From Candidatus Pantoea bituminis (lineage in GTDB: Bacteria; Pseudomonadota; Gammaproteobacteria; Enterobacterales; Enterobacteriaceae): 64,000 nucleotides of DNA. The stretch lies in the NCBI RefSeq assembly GCF_018842675.1, contig NZ_JAGTWO010000004.1:1426001-1490000 (forward strand). The letters run 5' to 3'. Both the position numbers and the translations under genes were made by a program. Shown here piece after piece: positions 38,447 through 46,578 of the stretch. The notes beneath the pieces were generated by a model. That model made no database searches, was not told where the DNA came from, and was given only the letters and a program-made list of their open reading frames with translations. The first letter of the stretch is position 1. The number at the start of each line of letters is the position of its first letter.

Positions 38447-39430
38447 ATGACAGCACCAACCGCACGCGCCAAAGCGCCGACACTGAAACGCGCCCTGATG
38501 GGCGATTTGCTGCAAACCATCGGTATCTTGCCGATCTTGATCCTGATCGTCGCGATTTTTGGTTTTGTGGCACCTAACTTTTTTACTGAAGCAAACCTGC
38601 TGAACATTACGCGTCAGGCCTCCATCAATATCGTGCTGGCGGCGGGAATGACCTTTGTGATTCTGACCGGCGGGATTGATCTGTCAGTGGGATCGATGCT
38701 CGGCACCACTGCGGTGGTGGCGCTGGTGGCGTCGTTGGATCCGATGCTGGCCTCGTTGACGATTCCCATGGCGCTCGGCGCCGGGCTGATAATGGGGCTA
38801 TTCAACGGCATTTTAGTGGCATGGGCCGGACTGCCACCGTTTATTGTCACGCTCGGTACTTACACCGCATTGCGTGGTGCCGCCTATTTGCTGGCGGATG
38901 GCACCACGGTCATCAACTCCGATATTAATTTTGAATGGATAGGCAACGGTTATCTCGGCCCGGTGCCGTGGCTGATTGTGATCGCTTTTGCGGTGATTGC
39001 GCTGTGTTGGTTTATTTTGCGCCGCACCACGCTGGGCGTTCACATCTACGCGGTTGGCGGCAACATGCAAGCCGCGCGGTTAACCGGGATTAAAGTCGGC
39101 GTGGTATTGGCGTTTGTTTATGGCATGAGCGGCTTGCTATCAGGTTTGGGCGGATTGATGAGCGCGTCACGGCTGTATAGCGCCAACGGCAACTTAGGCG
39201 TGGGCTATGAGCTGGATGCGATTGCAGCGGTGATCCTCGGCGGCACCAGTTTTGTCGGCGGTATTGGCACCATCACCGGCACGCTGATTGGCGCGCTGAT
39301 TATCGCGACGCTGAACAACGGCATGACGCTGATGGGGGTTTCCTATTTCTGGCAGTTGGTGATCAAGGGCGCGGTGATCATTATCGCGGTATTGATCGAT
39401 AAATATCGTACACGTCATCACGTGAGTTGA
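38447..39430 (+). CDS. Sugar ABC transporter permease, RbsC-like
   Basis: 327 residues with 8-10 helices. It carries CUT2 signatures: FFTEANLLNITRQASINIVLAAGMTFVILTGGIDLSVGSMLG, LPPFIVTLGTYTALRGAAYLLADG and AVILGGTSFVGGIGTITGTLIGALII. GAGGAG lies before the ATG at 38447, ten bases after the ATPase stop. A 750-base block of repeats separates it from the binding protein gene. Confidence 0.92.
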   Translation: MTAPTARAKAPTLKRALMGDLLQTIGILPILILIVAIFGFVAPNFFTEANLLNITRQASINIVLAAGMTFVILTGGIDLSVGSMLGTTAVVALVASLDPMLASLTIPMALGAGLIMGLFNGILVAWAGLPPFIVTLGTYTALRGAAYLLADGTTVINSDINFEWIGNGYLGPVPWLIVIAFAVIALCWFILRRTTLGVHIYAVGGNMQAARLTGIKVGVVLAFVYGMSGLLSGLGGLMSASRLYSANGNLGVGYELDAIAAVILGGTSFVGGIGTITGTLIGALIIATLNNGMTLMGVSYFWQLVIKGAVIIIAVLIDKYRTRHHVS

Positions 39431-39470
39431 ACGATGGATGAGGTGCGCGCTGTCCCTGGTGAGGTGCGCG

Positions 39471-39980
39471 CTGTCCCCCATCCCGGCCTTCCCCCGCGAA
39501 GCGGGGAAGGAGACGCTGCCACATGCGGGTACAGAGTGGGCATTTTGCAGCATCTTCCTCCCCCATGTATGGGGGAGGACCGAGGTGGGGGACAAACGAC
39601 CTCGCACTTATGGGGACCGAGTTGGGGGCAAACGACGTCATCTGCGCGCTGTCCCCCATCCCAGCCTTCCCCGCGAAGCGGGGAAGGAGACGCTGCCACA
39701 TGCAGCTTCAATACTGGCATATGGCAGCATCTTCCTCCCCCATGTATGGGGGAGGAGCGAGGTGGGGGACAAACGACCTCGCACTTATGGGGACCGAGGT
39801 GGGGGGCAAACGACGTCATCTGCGCGCTGTCCCCCATCCCAGCCATCCCCCGCGAAGCGGGGAAGGAGACGCTGCCACATGCAGGTACAGAGTGGGCATT
39901 TTGCAGCATCTTCCTCCCCCATGCATGGGGGAGGACCGAGGTGGGGGACAAACGACCTCGCACTTATGGGGACCGAGTTG
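39471..39980 (+). repeat. Three BIME-like palindromic units in tandem
   Basis: CTGTCCCCCA starts at 39471, 39649 and 39827, an exact period of 178. Each unit has the two hairpins seen at 32.1-32.5 kb and a linker CGCACTTATGGGGACCGAG. The middle unit differs in the 15-20 bases between the hairpins (CAGCTTCAATACTGG instead of CGGGTACAGAGTGGG), and the same two linker variants occur in the two phn units. All reading frames through it are by-products of the repeat. Confidence 0.92.
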
Positions 39981-40038
39981 GCAAACGACTCCCGATAAAA
40001 ATTTTTACCCTACGCCATTCAGCGGTTGGCAATCATAA

Positions 40039-40163
40039 CTACCCAAAATATTTCAGGTTGCAGCAAGGCGGCAAACGAATCCATCTCGATGAGCTGACGG
40101 ATGTCAGTGATTCACTTGGATAAGTGAAGCCAACACATCTGTAGCATGGAATATGACGGGCAA
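40039..40163 (-). repeat. ERIC element, single diverged copy
   Basis: About 125 bases, starting CTACCCAAAATATTTCAGG and ending ATATGACGGGCA, with GTTGCAGCAAGGCGGCAA and AAGTGAAGCCAACACATCTG between. These are the two outer arms of an enterobacterial repetitive intergenic consensus element, and the length agrees. The central hairpin is altered (GAGCTGACGGATGTCAGTGATTC). It lies 18 bases before the binding-protein start, so it must be in the leader of that mRNA. The strand given is nominal. Confidence 0.75.
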
Positions 40164-40181
40164 AACAGCAGGAGAAGCACA

Positions 40182-41120
40182 ATGCGTTTTAATCCGATCG
40201 TAACCGGGCTGCTGGCGGCGACGCTGTTCAGTGCTGGCGTGGCTCAGGCGAAAGAACTGAAATCTATCGGCGTGACGGTGGGCGATCTCGCTAACCCGTT
40301 CTTCGTACAGATCACCAAAGGCGCGGAGATGAAAGCGCGTGAACTGGCGGGTGACAAAGTCAACGTCACGCTGGTCTCCAGCGGCTACGATCTGGGGCAG
40401 CAGGTTGGCCAGATCGATAACTTTATCGCCGCGAAAGTGGACATGATTATCCTCAACGCCGCCGATTCCAAAGGCATTGCACCGGCGGTAAAACGTGCGC
40501 GTGATGCTGGCATTGTGGTGGTTGCCGTCGACGTTGCCGCTGATGGCGCCAATGCCACTATTACGTCCGATAACACCCAAGCCGGAGAAATGGCCTGTAA
40601 ATATATTTCCCAGCGCCTGAAAGAGACCGGCAGCGTGGTGATCATCAACGGCCCACCGGTCTCTGCAGTGCAAAACCGCGTGGAAGGCTGCATGACCGAA
40701 TTTAAACGTCATCCCAACATCAAGCTGCTTTCCTATAACCAAAACGCCAAAGGCAGCCGTGAAGGCGGCTTGGAAGTGATGACCGGTTTGCTCTCAGCTA
40801 ATCCAAAAATTGATGCAGTTTTTGCCATTAACGATCCCACCGCGATCGGTGCCGATCTGGCGGCGAAACAGGCCCAGCGCAGCGAATTCTTTATTGTTGG
40901 TGTCGATGGATCACCGGATGGCGAAGAGGCGCTGAAGCGTAAAAATTCCCTGTTTGTCGCAACGCCCGCGCAGGATCCACAAGTGATGGCGGCGAAAGCG
41001 GTGGAAATTGGCTACGACATTCTGCAAGGCAAACCGGCGCCGGATAAACCGGTGTTGATTCCGGTCAGCATGATCGATCGCAACAACATCGGCGGCTACA
41101 AAGGCTGGACGGTGAAATAA
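40182..41120 (+). CDS. Sugar ABC transporter periplasmic binding protein, RbsB-like
   Basis: 312 residues. Signal peptide MRFNPIVTGLLAATLFSAGVAQA, then the RbsB/AlsB pattern KSIGVTVGDLANPFFVQITKGAEMKARE, DMIILNAADSKGIAPAVKRARDAGI, VDVAADGANATITSDN and FAINDPTAIGADLA. The ATG at 40182 has GGAGAAG ahead; an in-frame start 12 codons upstream would lie inside the ERIC element. It captures a monosaccharide; the following isomerase suggests lyxose, mannose or an uncommon ketose. Confidence 0.9.
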   Translation: MRFNPIVTGLLAATLFSAGVAQAKELKSIGVTVGDLANPFFVQITKGAEMKARELAGDKVNVTLVSSGYDLGQQVGQIDNFIAAKVDMIILNAADSKGIAPAVKRARDAGIVVVAVDVAADGANATITSDNTQAGEMACKYISQRLKETGSVVIINGPPVSAVQNRVEGCMTEFKRHPNIKLLSYNQNAKGSREGGLEVMTGLLSANPKIDAVFAINDPTAIGADLAAKQAQRSEFFIVGVDGSPDGEEALKRKNSLFVATPAQDPQVMAAKAVEIGYDILQGKPAPDKPVLIPVSMIDRNNIGGYKGWTVK

Positions 41121-41166
41121 CCCGCATGCGGCATGTCATGATGCCGCCTGTTTCGGAGGTTCGACC

Positions 41167-41850
41167 ATGCAACGTTCCGAAGTCAACACCATCTTGCAAC
41201 TGACGCGTGAGTTCTTTATGCGTCAGGACGTTCATTTGCCGCCATGGGCAGATTACGGCCTCAGCCAGTGGCGTGCGCTTGATCGCGCTTCAGCATCAGA
41301 ATTGCTGGCGCTGCATCTCGGCTGGGATGTGACCAGCTTTGGCGAAGATGATTTCCAGCAAACCGGCCTGACGCTGTTCACCCTGCGCAACGGATCGCCG
41401 GGCGGAAAACCCTGGCACAAACCCTACGCCGAAAAGATCATGCACGTGCGTGAAGCTCAGGTGACGCCGATGCATTATCACCCGCAAAAGATGGAAGACA
41501 TTATCAATCGTGGTGGCGGCAATCTTATCGTCACGCTGCACAACCGCGACGGTGATGGCCTGGCGAACACACCCGTCAACGTCACGCTGGATGGCCTCAG
41601 CCAAACGCATGCCGCCGGTTCACAGCTGCGTTTATCGCCAGGCGAAAGCGTTACGCTGGTGCCGGGCATCTGGCACAGCTTCTGGGGCGAAGAGGGATTA
41701 GGTGATGTGCTGGTAGGCGAAGTTTCAATGCCCAATGACGACGACCATGACAACGTGTTTCTTACGCCGCTGGCACGCTTCAATCCGATTGATGAGGATG
41801 AACAACCGCGCTGGCTGCTCTGTAACGAATATGACCGCTGGCTAACCTGA
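41167..41850 (+). CDS. D-lyxose/D-mannose ketol-isomerase family protein
   Basis: 227 residues, a cupin-fold sugar isomerase. Metal-binding segments are TPMHYHPQKMEDIINRGGGNLIV (two His and a Glu, about residues 101-112) and LVPGIWHSFWGEEG (His, about 170), with the W-rich LPPWADYGLSQWRAL at the start. The family converts D-lyxose to D-xylulose and D-mannose to D-fructose. CGGAGGTTCGACC precedes the ATG. It is the first enzyme of the sugar operon, feeding a ketose to the PfkB kinase. Confidence 0.82.
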   Translation: MQRSEVNTILQLTREFFMRQDVHLPPWADYGLSQWRALDRASASELLALHLGWDVTSFGEDDFQQTGLTLFTLRNGSPGGKPWHKPYAEKIMHVREAQVTPMHYHPQKMEDIINRGGGNLIVTLHNRDGDGLANTPVNVTLDGLSQTHAAGSQLRLSPGESVTLVPGIWHSFWGEEGLGDVLVGEVSMPNDDDHDNVFLTPLARFNPIDEDEQPRWLLCNEYDRWLT

Positions 41851-41861
41851 AGGAGTAAAGC

Positions 41862-42722
41862 ATGGCATTGATCTCTTTAGCGCAGGGTTTGGCCCACGCG
41901 CAGCAACACGGTTATGCGCTGGGTGCATTTAATGTTATCGACACCCATTTTCTGCGTGCGCTGTTCAAGGCAGCCGAGCAGCAGCGTTCGCCGTTTATCA
42001 TCAATATCGCGGAGGTGCATTTCAAATACATCACCCTTGATCATCTGGTGGAAGCGGTGCGTTTTGAAGCGGCGAAACATGCTATTCCGGTGGTGCTGAA
42101 TCTCGATCACGGCCTGCATTTTGAGGCGGTGATGCAGGCGATTCGCCTGGGCTTTACCTCGGTAATGTTTGATGGTTCAACGCTGAGTTATGAAGAGAAC
42201 CTACGTCAGACACGAGAAGTAGTGAAGATTGCGCATGCGGTAGGCGTGTCGGTGGAAGCGGAGTTGGGTGCAGTGGGCGGCGATGAAGGCGGCGCACTGT
42301 TTGGCGAAGCGGACAGCGCAAAATTTACCGACCCGAACCTCGCGGCCGAATTTGTGCGAGAAACCGGTATCGACACTTTAGCGGTGGCGATTGGCAATGC
42401 GCATGGCAAATACAAAGGCGAGCCGAAACTCGACTTTGAGCGGCTGGCAGCGATACGTCAGCAGGCGGGCGTGCCGCTGGTGTTACACGGTGGATCAGGG
42501 ATCAGCGACGCCGATTTCCGTCGCGCTATTGAACTGGGCATTCATAAAATCAACTTTTATACCGGCATGTCGCAGGCGGCGCTGGGCGCGATCGATCAGT
42601 GTATGTCTTCGCGTAACACGCGCTACGACGAGTTTGCTGAAATGTTGATGGCAGTGGAAACGGCGATCAGCGAGATTGTCATGCAACAGATGCAGATTTT
42701 CGGCAGCAGCGGGAAGGCGTGA
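41862..42722 (+). CDS. Class II ketose-bisphosphate aldolase (Fba/GatY/KbaY family)
   Basis: 286 residues with Asp82-His83 in LNLDHGLHFEAV (catalytic Asp and zinc His), SVMFDGS, the zinc Glu in VEAELGAVGG, the zinc His in IGNAHGKYKGEPKLD and VLHGGSGISD. The enzyme splits a ketose phosphate into DHAP and an aldehyde. AAGGAGTAAAGC lies before the ATG, 11 bases after the isomerase. With PfkB it probably cleaves a ketose 1-phosphate or 1,6-bisphosphate derived from the imported sugar. Confidence 0.9.
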   Translation: MALISLAQGLAHAQQHGYALGAFNVIDTHFLRALFKAAEQQRSPFIINIAEVHFKYITLDHLVEAVRFEAAKHAIPVVLNLDHGLHFEAVMQAIRLGFTSVMFDGSTLSYEENLRQTREVVKIAHAVGVSVEAELGAVGGDEGGALFGEADSAKFTDPNLAAEFVRETGIDTLAVAIGNAHGKYKGEPKLDFERLAAIRQQAGVPLVLHGGSGISDADFRRAIELGIHKINFYTGMSQAALGAIDQCMSSRNTRYDEFAEMLMAVETAISEIVMQQMQIFGSSGKA

Positions 42723-42723
42723 G

Positions 42724-43776
42724 ATGGCGGGGCGCAGCGGCATCCTGGCCGCCGGTATCATGCTGGTGGACTACGTTCACCGCATCAATCTCTGGCCTCA
42801 ACAAGGCTGGCTGGCCGAAGTCAGCCACAGTGAAAAAGCGGCAGGCGGTGCGCCGCTTAATGTTCTGGTGACACTGTCACGTATGCAGTGCCAATTGCCG
42901 CTGGCGGCGATTGGCTTGCTAGGCGAAGATGCCGACGGCGATTACCTGATGCAGGTGATGGATGAGGCGCAGATTGATCGGCGTGCGGTACAGCGTTCGC
43001 AAACGCTAGCGACGTCTACCAGCCAGGTAATGACCGCGCCCGATGGTCAGCGCACCTTTTTCTACGCGCCAGGCGCCAATCGCCAGCTGGATATTCCTCA
43101 TTTTGACGCGCTAAACGATCGCTATCGCATATTTCATTTGGGTTATTTGCTGCTGCTGGAAAGCCTCGACCACGCTGATGAAACGTTTGGTACACGCAGT
43201 GCACGATTACTGGCAATGATGCAGCAGCGTGGTTATTACACCTCTTTAGATTTGGTCTCTCGCGCTGGCGATAATCGTCCGCTGATTCTGCCGTCGCTGC
43301 GCTGGCTGGATTATCTGATCATTAATGAACTGGAAGCGGAGGCGCTAACGGGTATTACGTTGCGAGGCAGTGAAGGCATCCAGCCGCCTGACGCATTCGC
43401 CGCTGCCGCCCAGTGGCTGATGGAGCAAGGCGTGCGGCAACGGGTGATTATTCATGCGCCTGAAGGGGCGTGGGGACGCGAGGTCAACGGCGCGGGTGTT
43501 TGGCAATCTTCATGGCAGCTTAGCGCGGAAGAGATTGTGGGAAGCGTGGGCGCAGGCGATGCCTTTTGCGCAGGCGTGTTGTACGCCACACATCAAGGCT
43601 TTGATATGTTGACGACGCTGCGACTGGCGCACACCTGCGCCTGTTTTAATCTGCACGCCGCCAATGCCATTGACGGCATTCGTCCACTTGATGAGATGCA
43701 GCGCTGGATGGATCAGGCGATCTGCGTGGAGAGCCGCGCCGTTTCTGGTTTCACCACATCCGCAGAAAAAACGTAA
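42724..43776 (+). CDS. PfkB family carbohydrate kinase
   Basis: 350 residues. It opens GILAAGIMLVDYVHRI, with the N-terminal AGGAPLNVLVTLSRM (PfkB signature 1), ATSTSQVMTAPDGQRTFFYAPGAN and the C-terminal VGSVGAGDAFCAGVLYA holding the GAGD anion hole and catalytic Asp. It phosphorylates a sugar with ATP, probably the ketose from the isomerase. The ATG at 42724 follows the aldolase stop by one base. Its last 64 bases overlap the convergent response regulator gene. Confidence 0.87.
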   Translation: MAGRSGILAAGIMLVDYVHRINLWPQQGWLAEVSHSEKAAGGAPLNVLVTLSRMQCQLPLAAIGLLGEDADGDYLMQVMDEAQIDRRAVQRSQTLATSTSQVMTAPDGQRTFFYAPGANRQLDIPHFDALNDRYRIFHLGYLLLLESLDHADETFGTRSARLLAMMQQRGYYTSLDLVSRAGDNRPLILPSLRWLDYLIINELEAEALTGITLRGSEGIQPPDAFAAAAQWLMEQGVRQRVIIHAPEGAWGREVNGAGVWQSSWQLSAEEIVGSVGAGDAFCAGVLYATHQGFDMLTTLRLAHTCACFNLHAANAIDGIRPLDEMQRWMDQAICVESRAVSGFTTSAEKT

Positions 43777-44456
43777 CCCAGACCGCGAATAGTACGAATT
43801 AAATTAGGTTGGTGTGGATTAGTTTCGATTTTTCGGCGCAAACGCATGATCAGCACATCAATGGTGCGATCGAACACATCAAGGCTTTCGCTGTGGGTTA
43901 ACTCCAACAGCTGATCGCGTGTCAGCACTTTGCGGGCATGTTTCACCAGCGCCCGCAGCAGCGTGTATTCGCCCTGCGTAAGCGGTACCGATTCTCGCTG
44001 AGGATTAAGTAACTGACAGCGCGCTTCATCTAACTGCCAGCCATTAAAGCGCCAGCCATCATAATCTGAATCCTGACAAACCAGGCGAGTACCGCGCCGC
44101 AGCGCCGCTTTGGCACGCGCCACGACCACGCGCGGATTGAACGGCTTGGCAATGTAGTCGTCGGCACCCATCTCCAGACCAATCACCATTTCCGCTTCCG
44201 ATCCCATGCCGGTCAACATGATGACCAGGACATCGGGACGCTGTCGCTGGAGCTGTTGTAGCACCAACAAGCCGTTGGTATCGGGCAGCATCATATCCAG
44301 CATCACCAGTGAGATCTCAGGGTGTTGCGCCAGCATGGTCAGCGCCTCTTTGCCCTGATGGCAGCTATAAACATTGAACACATGTTCACTCAGCACGTCC
44401 TGCAACACTTCGCAGACGGCACGATCGTCATCCACCACCAATATCGCTGGCTTCAT
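43713..44456 (-). CDS. OmpR/PhoB family response regulator
   Basis: 247 residues. The receiver has the acidic pair DDD at 9-11, phospho-acceptor Asp54 (LVMLDMMLPDTNG), Thr in IMLTGMG and Lys in YIAKPF. A winged-helix effector follows (LTQGEYTLLRALVKHARKVLTRDQLLEL, TIDVLIMRLRRKIE, IRTIRGLGYVF). It is convergent with the sugar operon and overlaps the kinase gene by 64 bases. The hybrid kinase at 34181-36778 is the nearest possible partner. No kinase lies next to it. Confidence 0.9.
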   Translation of the reverse strand: MKPAILVVDDDRAVCEVLQDVLSEHVFNVYSCHQGKEALTMLAQHPEISLVMLDMMLPDTNGLLVLQQLQRQRPDVLVIMLTGMGSEAEMVIGLEMGADDYIAKPFNPRVVVARAKAALRRGTRLVCQDSDYDGWRFNGWQLDEARCQLLNPQRESVPLTQGEYTLLRALVKHARKVLTRDQLLELTHSESLDVFDRTIDVLIMRLRRKIETNPHQPNLIRTIRGLGYVFSADVVKPETARLSTQIA

Positions 44457-44647
44457 TGCGCGGCCTCAATGTTACGAAAGGGGTAAGTCAGGAGTGTACA
44501 CAGCCGTAAAAACAGCGCTGATTCAGCAAGCTGAAACGTGACCGATATCGCCTGCCAAAGCGCTGAATCGTGCGTCAGCTCAGAAATTTCTTGTGGAAAA
44601 AGCGGCGTGCAGGAAAACGATTGCGCAGCATTGGTGCGTTGCACCAT
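44453..44647 (-). CDS. Small ORF coupled to the response regulator gene (uncertain)
   Basis: A 64-codon frame, MVQRTNAAQSFSC at its start and YPFRNIEAAQ at its end. Its TGA overlaps the regulator ATG in the classic ATGA arrangement, and AAGG lies about a dozen bases before its own ATG. I recognise no domain. It could be a small coupled protein, a leader frame or chance; amino-acid use is not decisive. The rest of the 44648-44853 region is control DNA. Confidence 0.3.
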   Translation of the reverse strand: MVQRTNAAQSFSCTPLFPQEISELTHDSALWQAISVTFQLAESALFLRLCTLLTYPFRNIEAAQ

Positions 44648-44686
44648 AATCGCGCCTTGTTTTGGTTCAGAATAATCTTAAGAGTT

Positions 44687-44716
44687 GTTGCGCAACGCTT
44701 TTTTACGCTGCGCAAC
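44687..44716. promoter_or_regulatory. Inverted repeat GTTGCGCA...TGCGCAAC
   Basis: GTTGCGCA (44687-44694) and TGCGCAAC (44709-44716) are perfect complements with 14 bases between, including TTTTTT. It lies between the regulator and the purine permease, and could be a terminator for either strand or an operator. Confidence 0.5.
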
Positions 44717-44722
44717 TTATGG

Positions 44723-44738
44723 CATAGCAATTGCTATG
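44723..44738. promoter_or_regulatory. Perfect 16-bp palindrome, candidate operator
   Basis: CATAGCAATTGCTATG reads the same on both strands. It is about 145 bases upstream of the purine permease and 75 bases upstream of the small ORF start on the other strand. The GCAATTGC core differs from the PurR core (GCAAACGTTTGC), so no regulator can be named. Confidence 0.45.
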
Positions 44739-44853
44739 TCCTGATGTGATGTCCTGAAGCAAGGACAAAAGTTCGAGACGGAAGAGCGTGCAACCGTCAC
44801 TGCCTTTTACATAAAACAACGCGCATGCAAACCACATTGGCAAGGGAGCACCC

Positions 44854-44898
44854 ATGAAAATGGCGTCTCCGCTAACGAGAGATGATGATGTTAGATAA
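44854..44898 (+). CDS. Possible 14-residue leader peptide overlapping the permease start
   Basis: ATG at 44854 is preceded by a strong AAGGGAG and encodes MKMASPLTRDDDVR before TAA at 44896-44898. It overlaps the purine permease start (44882) by 17 bases in another frame. A ribosome on this leader would finish just inside the permease gene, which could couple or limit its translation. Confidence 0.4.
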   Translation: MKMASPLTRDDDVR

Positions 44899-46183
44899 AT
44901 TATTCAAGCTCAAAGCTCACAACACTACGGTCCGCACTGAGATCATCGCCGGGATAACGACTTTCCTCGCGATGGCTTACATCTTGTTTGTTAACCCCAG
45001 TATTCTCAGCGCAACCGGCATGGATAAAGGTTCGGTGTTCGTGGCGACCTGCCTCGCGGCGGCGATCGGTTCGCTGCTGATGGGCCTGATTGCCAATTAC
45101 CCGATTGCGCTGGCACCGGGCATGGGACTGAACGCTTTCTTTACCTACACCGTGGTGTTGCACATGGGTTACACCTGGCAAATCGCGTTGGGCGCTGTGT
45201 TCTTGTCGGCGGTGATTTTCTTCGCATTATCACTGTTCAAAATCCGCGAATGGATCATCGCCAGTATTCCGCTGCCACTGCGTGCGGGCATCGCGGCTGG
45301 GATTGGCTTGTTTCTGGCGATCATTGCGCTGGAAGGTGCCGGTATTGTGGTGGATAACCCCGCCACGCTGGTGGGCATTGGCGATTTAACCAAACCGGGG
45401 CCGCTGCTGGCAGTGTTGGGCTTTATCATCATCGTAGTGTTGGAAGCGCGCCGCGTGACCGGTGCGGTGCTGATTGGCATTTTGGTGGTGACATTTATCT
45501 CAATGGGCATCGGTTTGTCGCCGTTTGCCGGGGTGTTTTCTGCGCCGCCATCCATCGCACCCACCTTTTTGCAGCTGGACATTGCCGGTGCGTTTAACGT
45601 CGGCCTGATCAGCGTGATCTTCGCTTTCCTGTTCGTTGACGTGTTTGATAACACCGGCACGCTGCTGGGCGTGACTAAACGTGCAGGCTTAGCCGATGAG
45701 AAGGGCAACGTACCGAAAATGGGCCGTGCGCTGATTGCCGACAGCGCAGCTGCGCTGTTTGGTTCGCTGCTGGGCACGTCAACCACCACCAGTTACGTAG
45801 AATCAGCGGCGGGCGTCAGCGCCGGGGGCCGTACCGGCTTAACCGCAATTGTGGTCGCGATTCTGTTTTTACTCAGCCTGTTCTTCTCACCGCTGGCCTC
45901 CAGCGTACCGGTATTTGCCACCGCGCCTGCGCTGCTGTTTGTCGCGGTATTAATGGCTTCGGGCCTGTCTGAGATTGACTGGAAAGACATCACCACCGCT
46001 GCACCGGTAACGGTAACGGCGTTAACCATGCCGTTAACCTACTCGATTGCTAACGGTATCGCTTTTGGTTTTATTACCTGGACCGTGGTGAAACTGCTGA
46101 GCGGCCGTACCAAAGAGGTCAATGTCGCACTGATCGTTCTGTCGATCCTGTTTGTGATTAAACTGGGGTGGCTGAGCGCCTGA
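44882..46183 (+). CDS. NCS2-type purine permease (AdeP/AdeQ/PbuG group)
   Basis: 433 residues, about 12-14 helices. The match to the E. coli adenine permease group is clear: RTEIIAGITTFLAMAYILFVNPSIL, ANYPIALAPGMGLNAFFTYTVV, FVDVFDNTGTLLGVTKRAGLADEKG and GTSTTTSYVESAAGVSAGGRTGLTA. It imports adenine, guanine or hypoxanthine by H+ symport. Three ATGs in a row (44882, 44885, 44888) are possible starts. The nearby AMP nucleosidase, which releases adenine, is on the opposite strand. Confidence 0.87.
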   Translation: MMMLDKLFKLKAHNTTVRTEIIAGITTFLAMAYILFVNPSILSATGMDKGSVFVATCLAAAIGSLLMGLIANYPIALAPGMGLNAFFTYTVVLHMGYTWQIALGAVFLSAVIFFALSLFKIREWIIASIPLPLRAGIAAGIGLFLAIIALEGAGIVVDNPATLVGIGDLTKPGPLLAVLGFIIIVVLEARRVTGAVLIGILVVTFISMGIGLSPFAGVFSAPPSIAPTFLQLDIAGAFNVGLISVIFAFLFVDVFDNTGTLLGVTKRAGLADEKGNVPKMGRALIADSAAALFGSLLGTSTTTSYVESAAGVSAGGRTGLTAIVVAILFLLSLFFSPLASSVPVFATAPALLFVAVLMASGLSEIDWKDITTAAPVTVTALTMPLTYSIANGIAFGFITWTVVKLLSGRTKEVNVALIVLSILFVIKLGWLSA

Positions 46184-46193
46184 TAACTCCTCT

Positions 46194-46220
46194 CCGCCGC
46201 TGTTTATTTCGCAGCGGCGG
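46194..46220 (+). terminator. Terminator-like hairpin after the purine permease
   Basis: CCGCCGCTG (46194-46202) pairs perfectly with CAGCGGCGG (46212-46220). The T tract after it is poor (GTTCGCCCTTT). The rest of the gap to 46578 shows no clear gene; a GTG/ATG extension of the next frame starts at 46477 or 46501. Confidence 0.6.
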
Positions 46221-46578
46221 GTTCGCCCTTTACTGCCATTTCGCCTTCTCTTACTGGCTGAGTGATTATTTTTGCGCAGCCGCTTCCAGAGCATAATAAA
46301 TCCCCTGTTTCTTCTGCGATTAAGCGATAGTTTTGTCGTGTCTGAGGTTGTTGACAGAAATCTAAATTGCTGCGGTTTTACCGAAACGTGGAATGATTAA
46401 ACTGCGGCAATCTGTTTCACTCTCTGTGCGACAGATTCCGGCGTGAACGGATACGACGCGGGAGACACATTCAGACGTGTCGGCGTTGCAGGGGAAAATA
46501 ATGGATTATTTTTATGGAAGGTTTGAGCAGTGGGAACCGTTTACGTTTAATGGCGCTCGCTGCCGTGGAGGCAATAAC

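Noticed and set aside
39434..40123. Open frames of 130-230 codons on both strands across the repeats at 39.4-40.1 kb, and similar ones at 32.1-32.5 kb and 19.7-20.1 kb
   Set aside because: They follow the repeat period, overlap each other in several frames and have no ribosome site or recognised domain. They are by-products of GC-rich tandem palindromes.
44640..44881. Purine riboswitch before the NCS2 permease
   Set aside because: No three-way junction core or conserved loop bases of a purine aptamer could be found. The region shows two dyads and a short leader frame instead.
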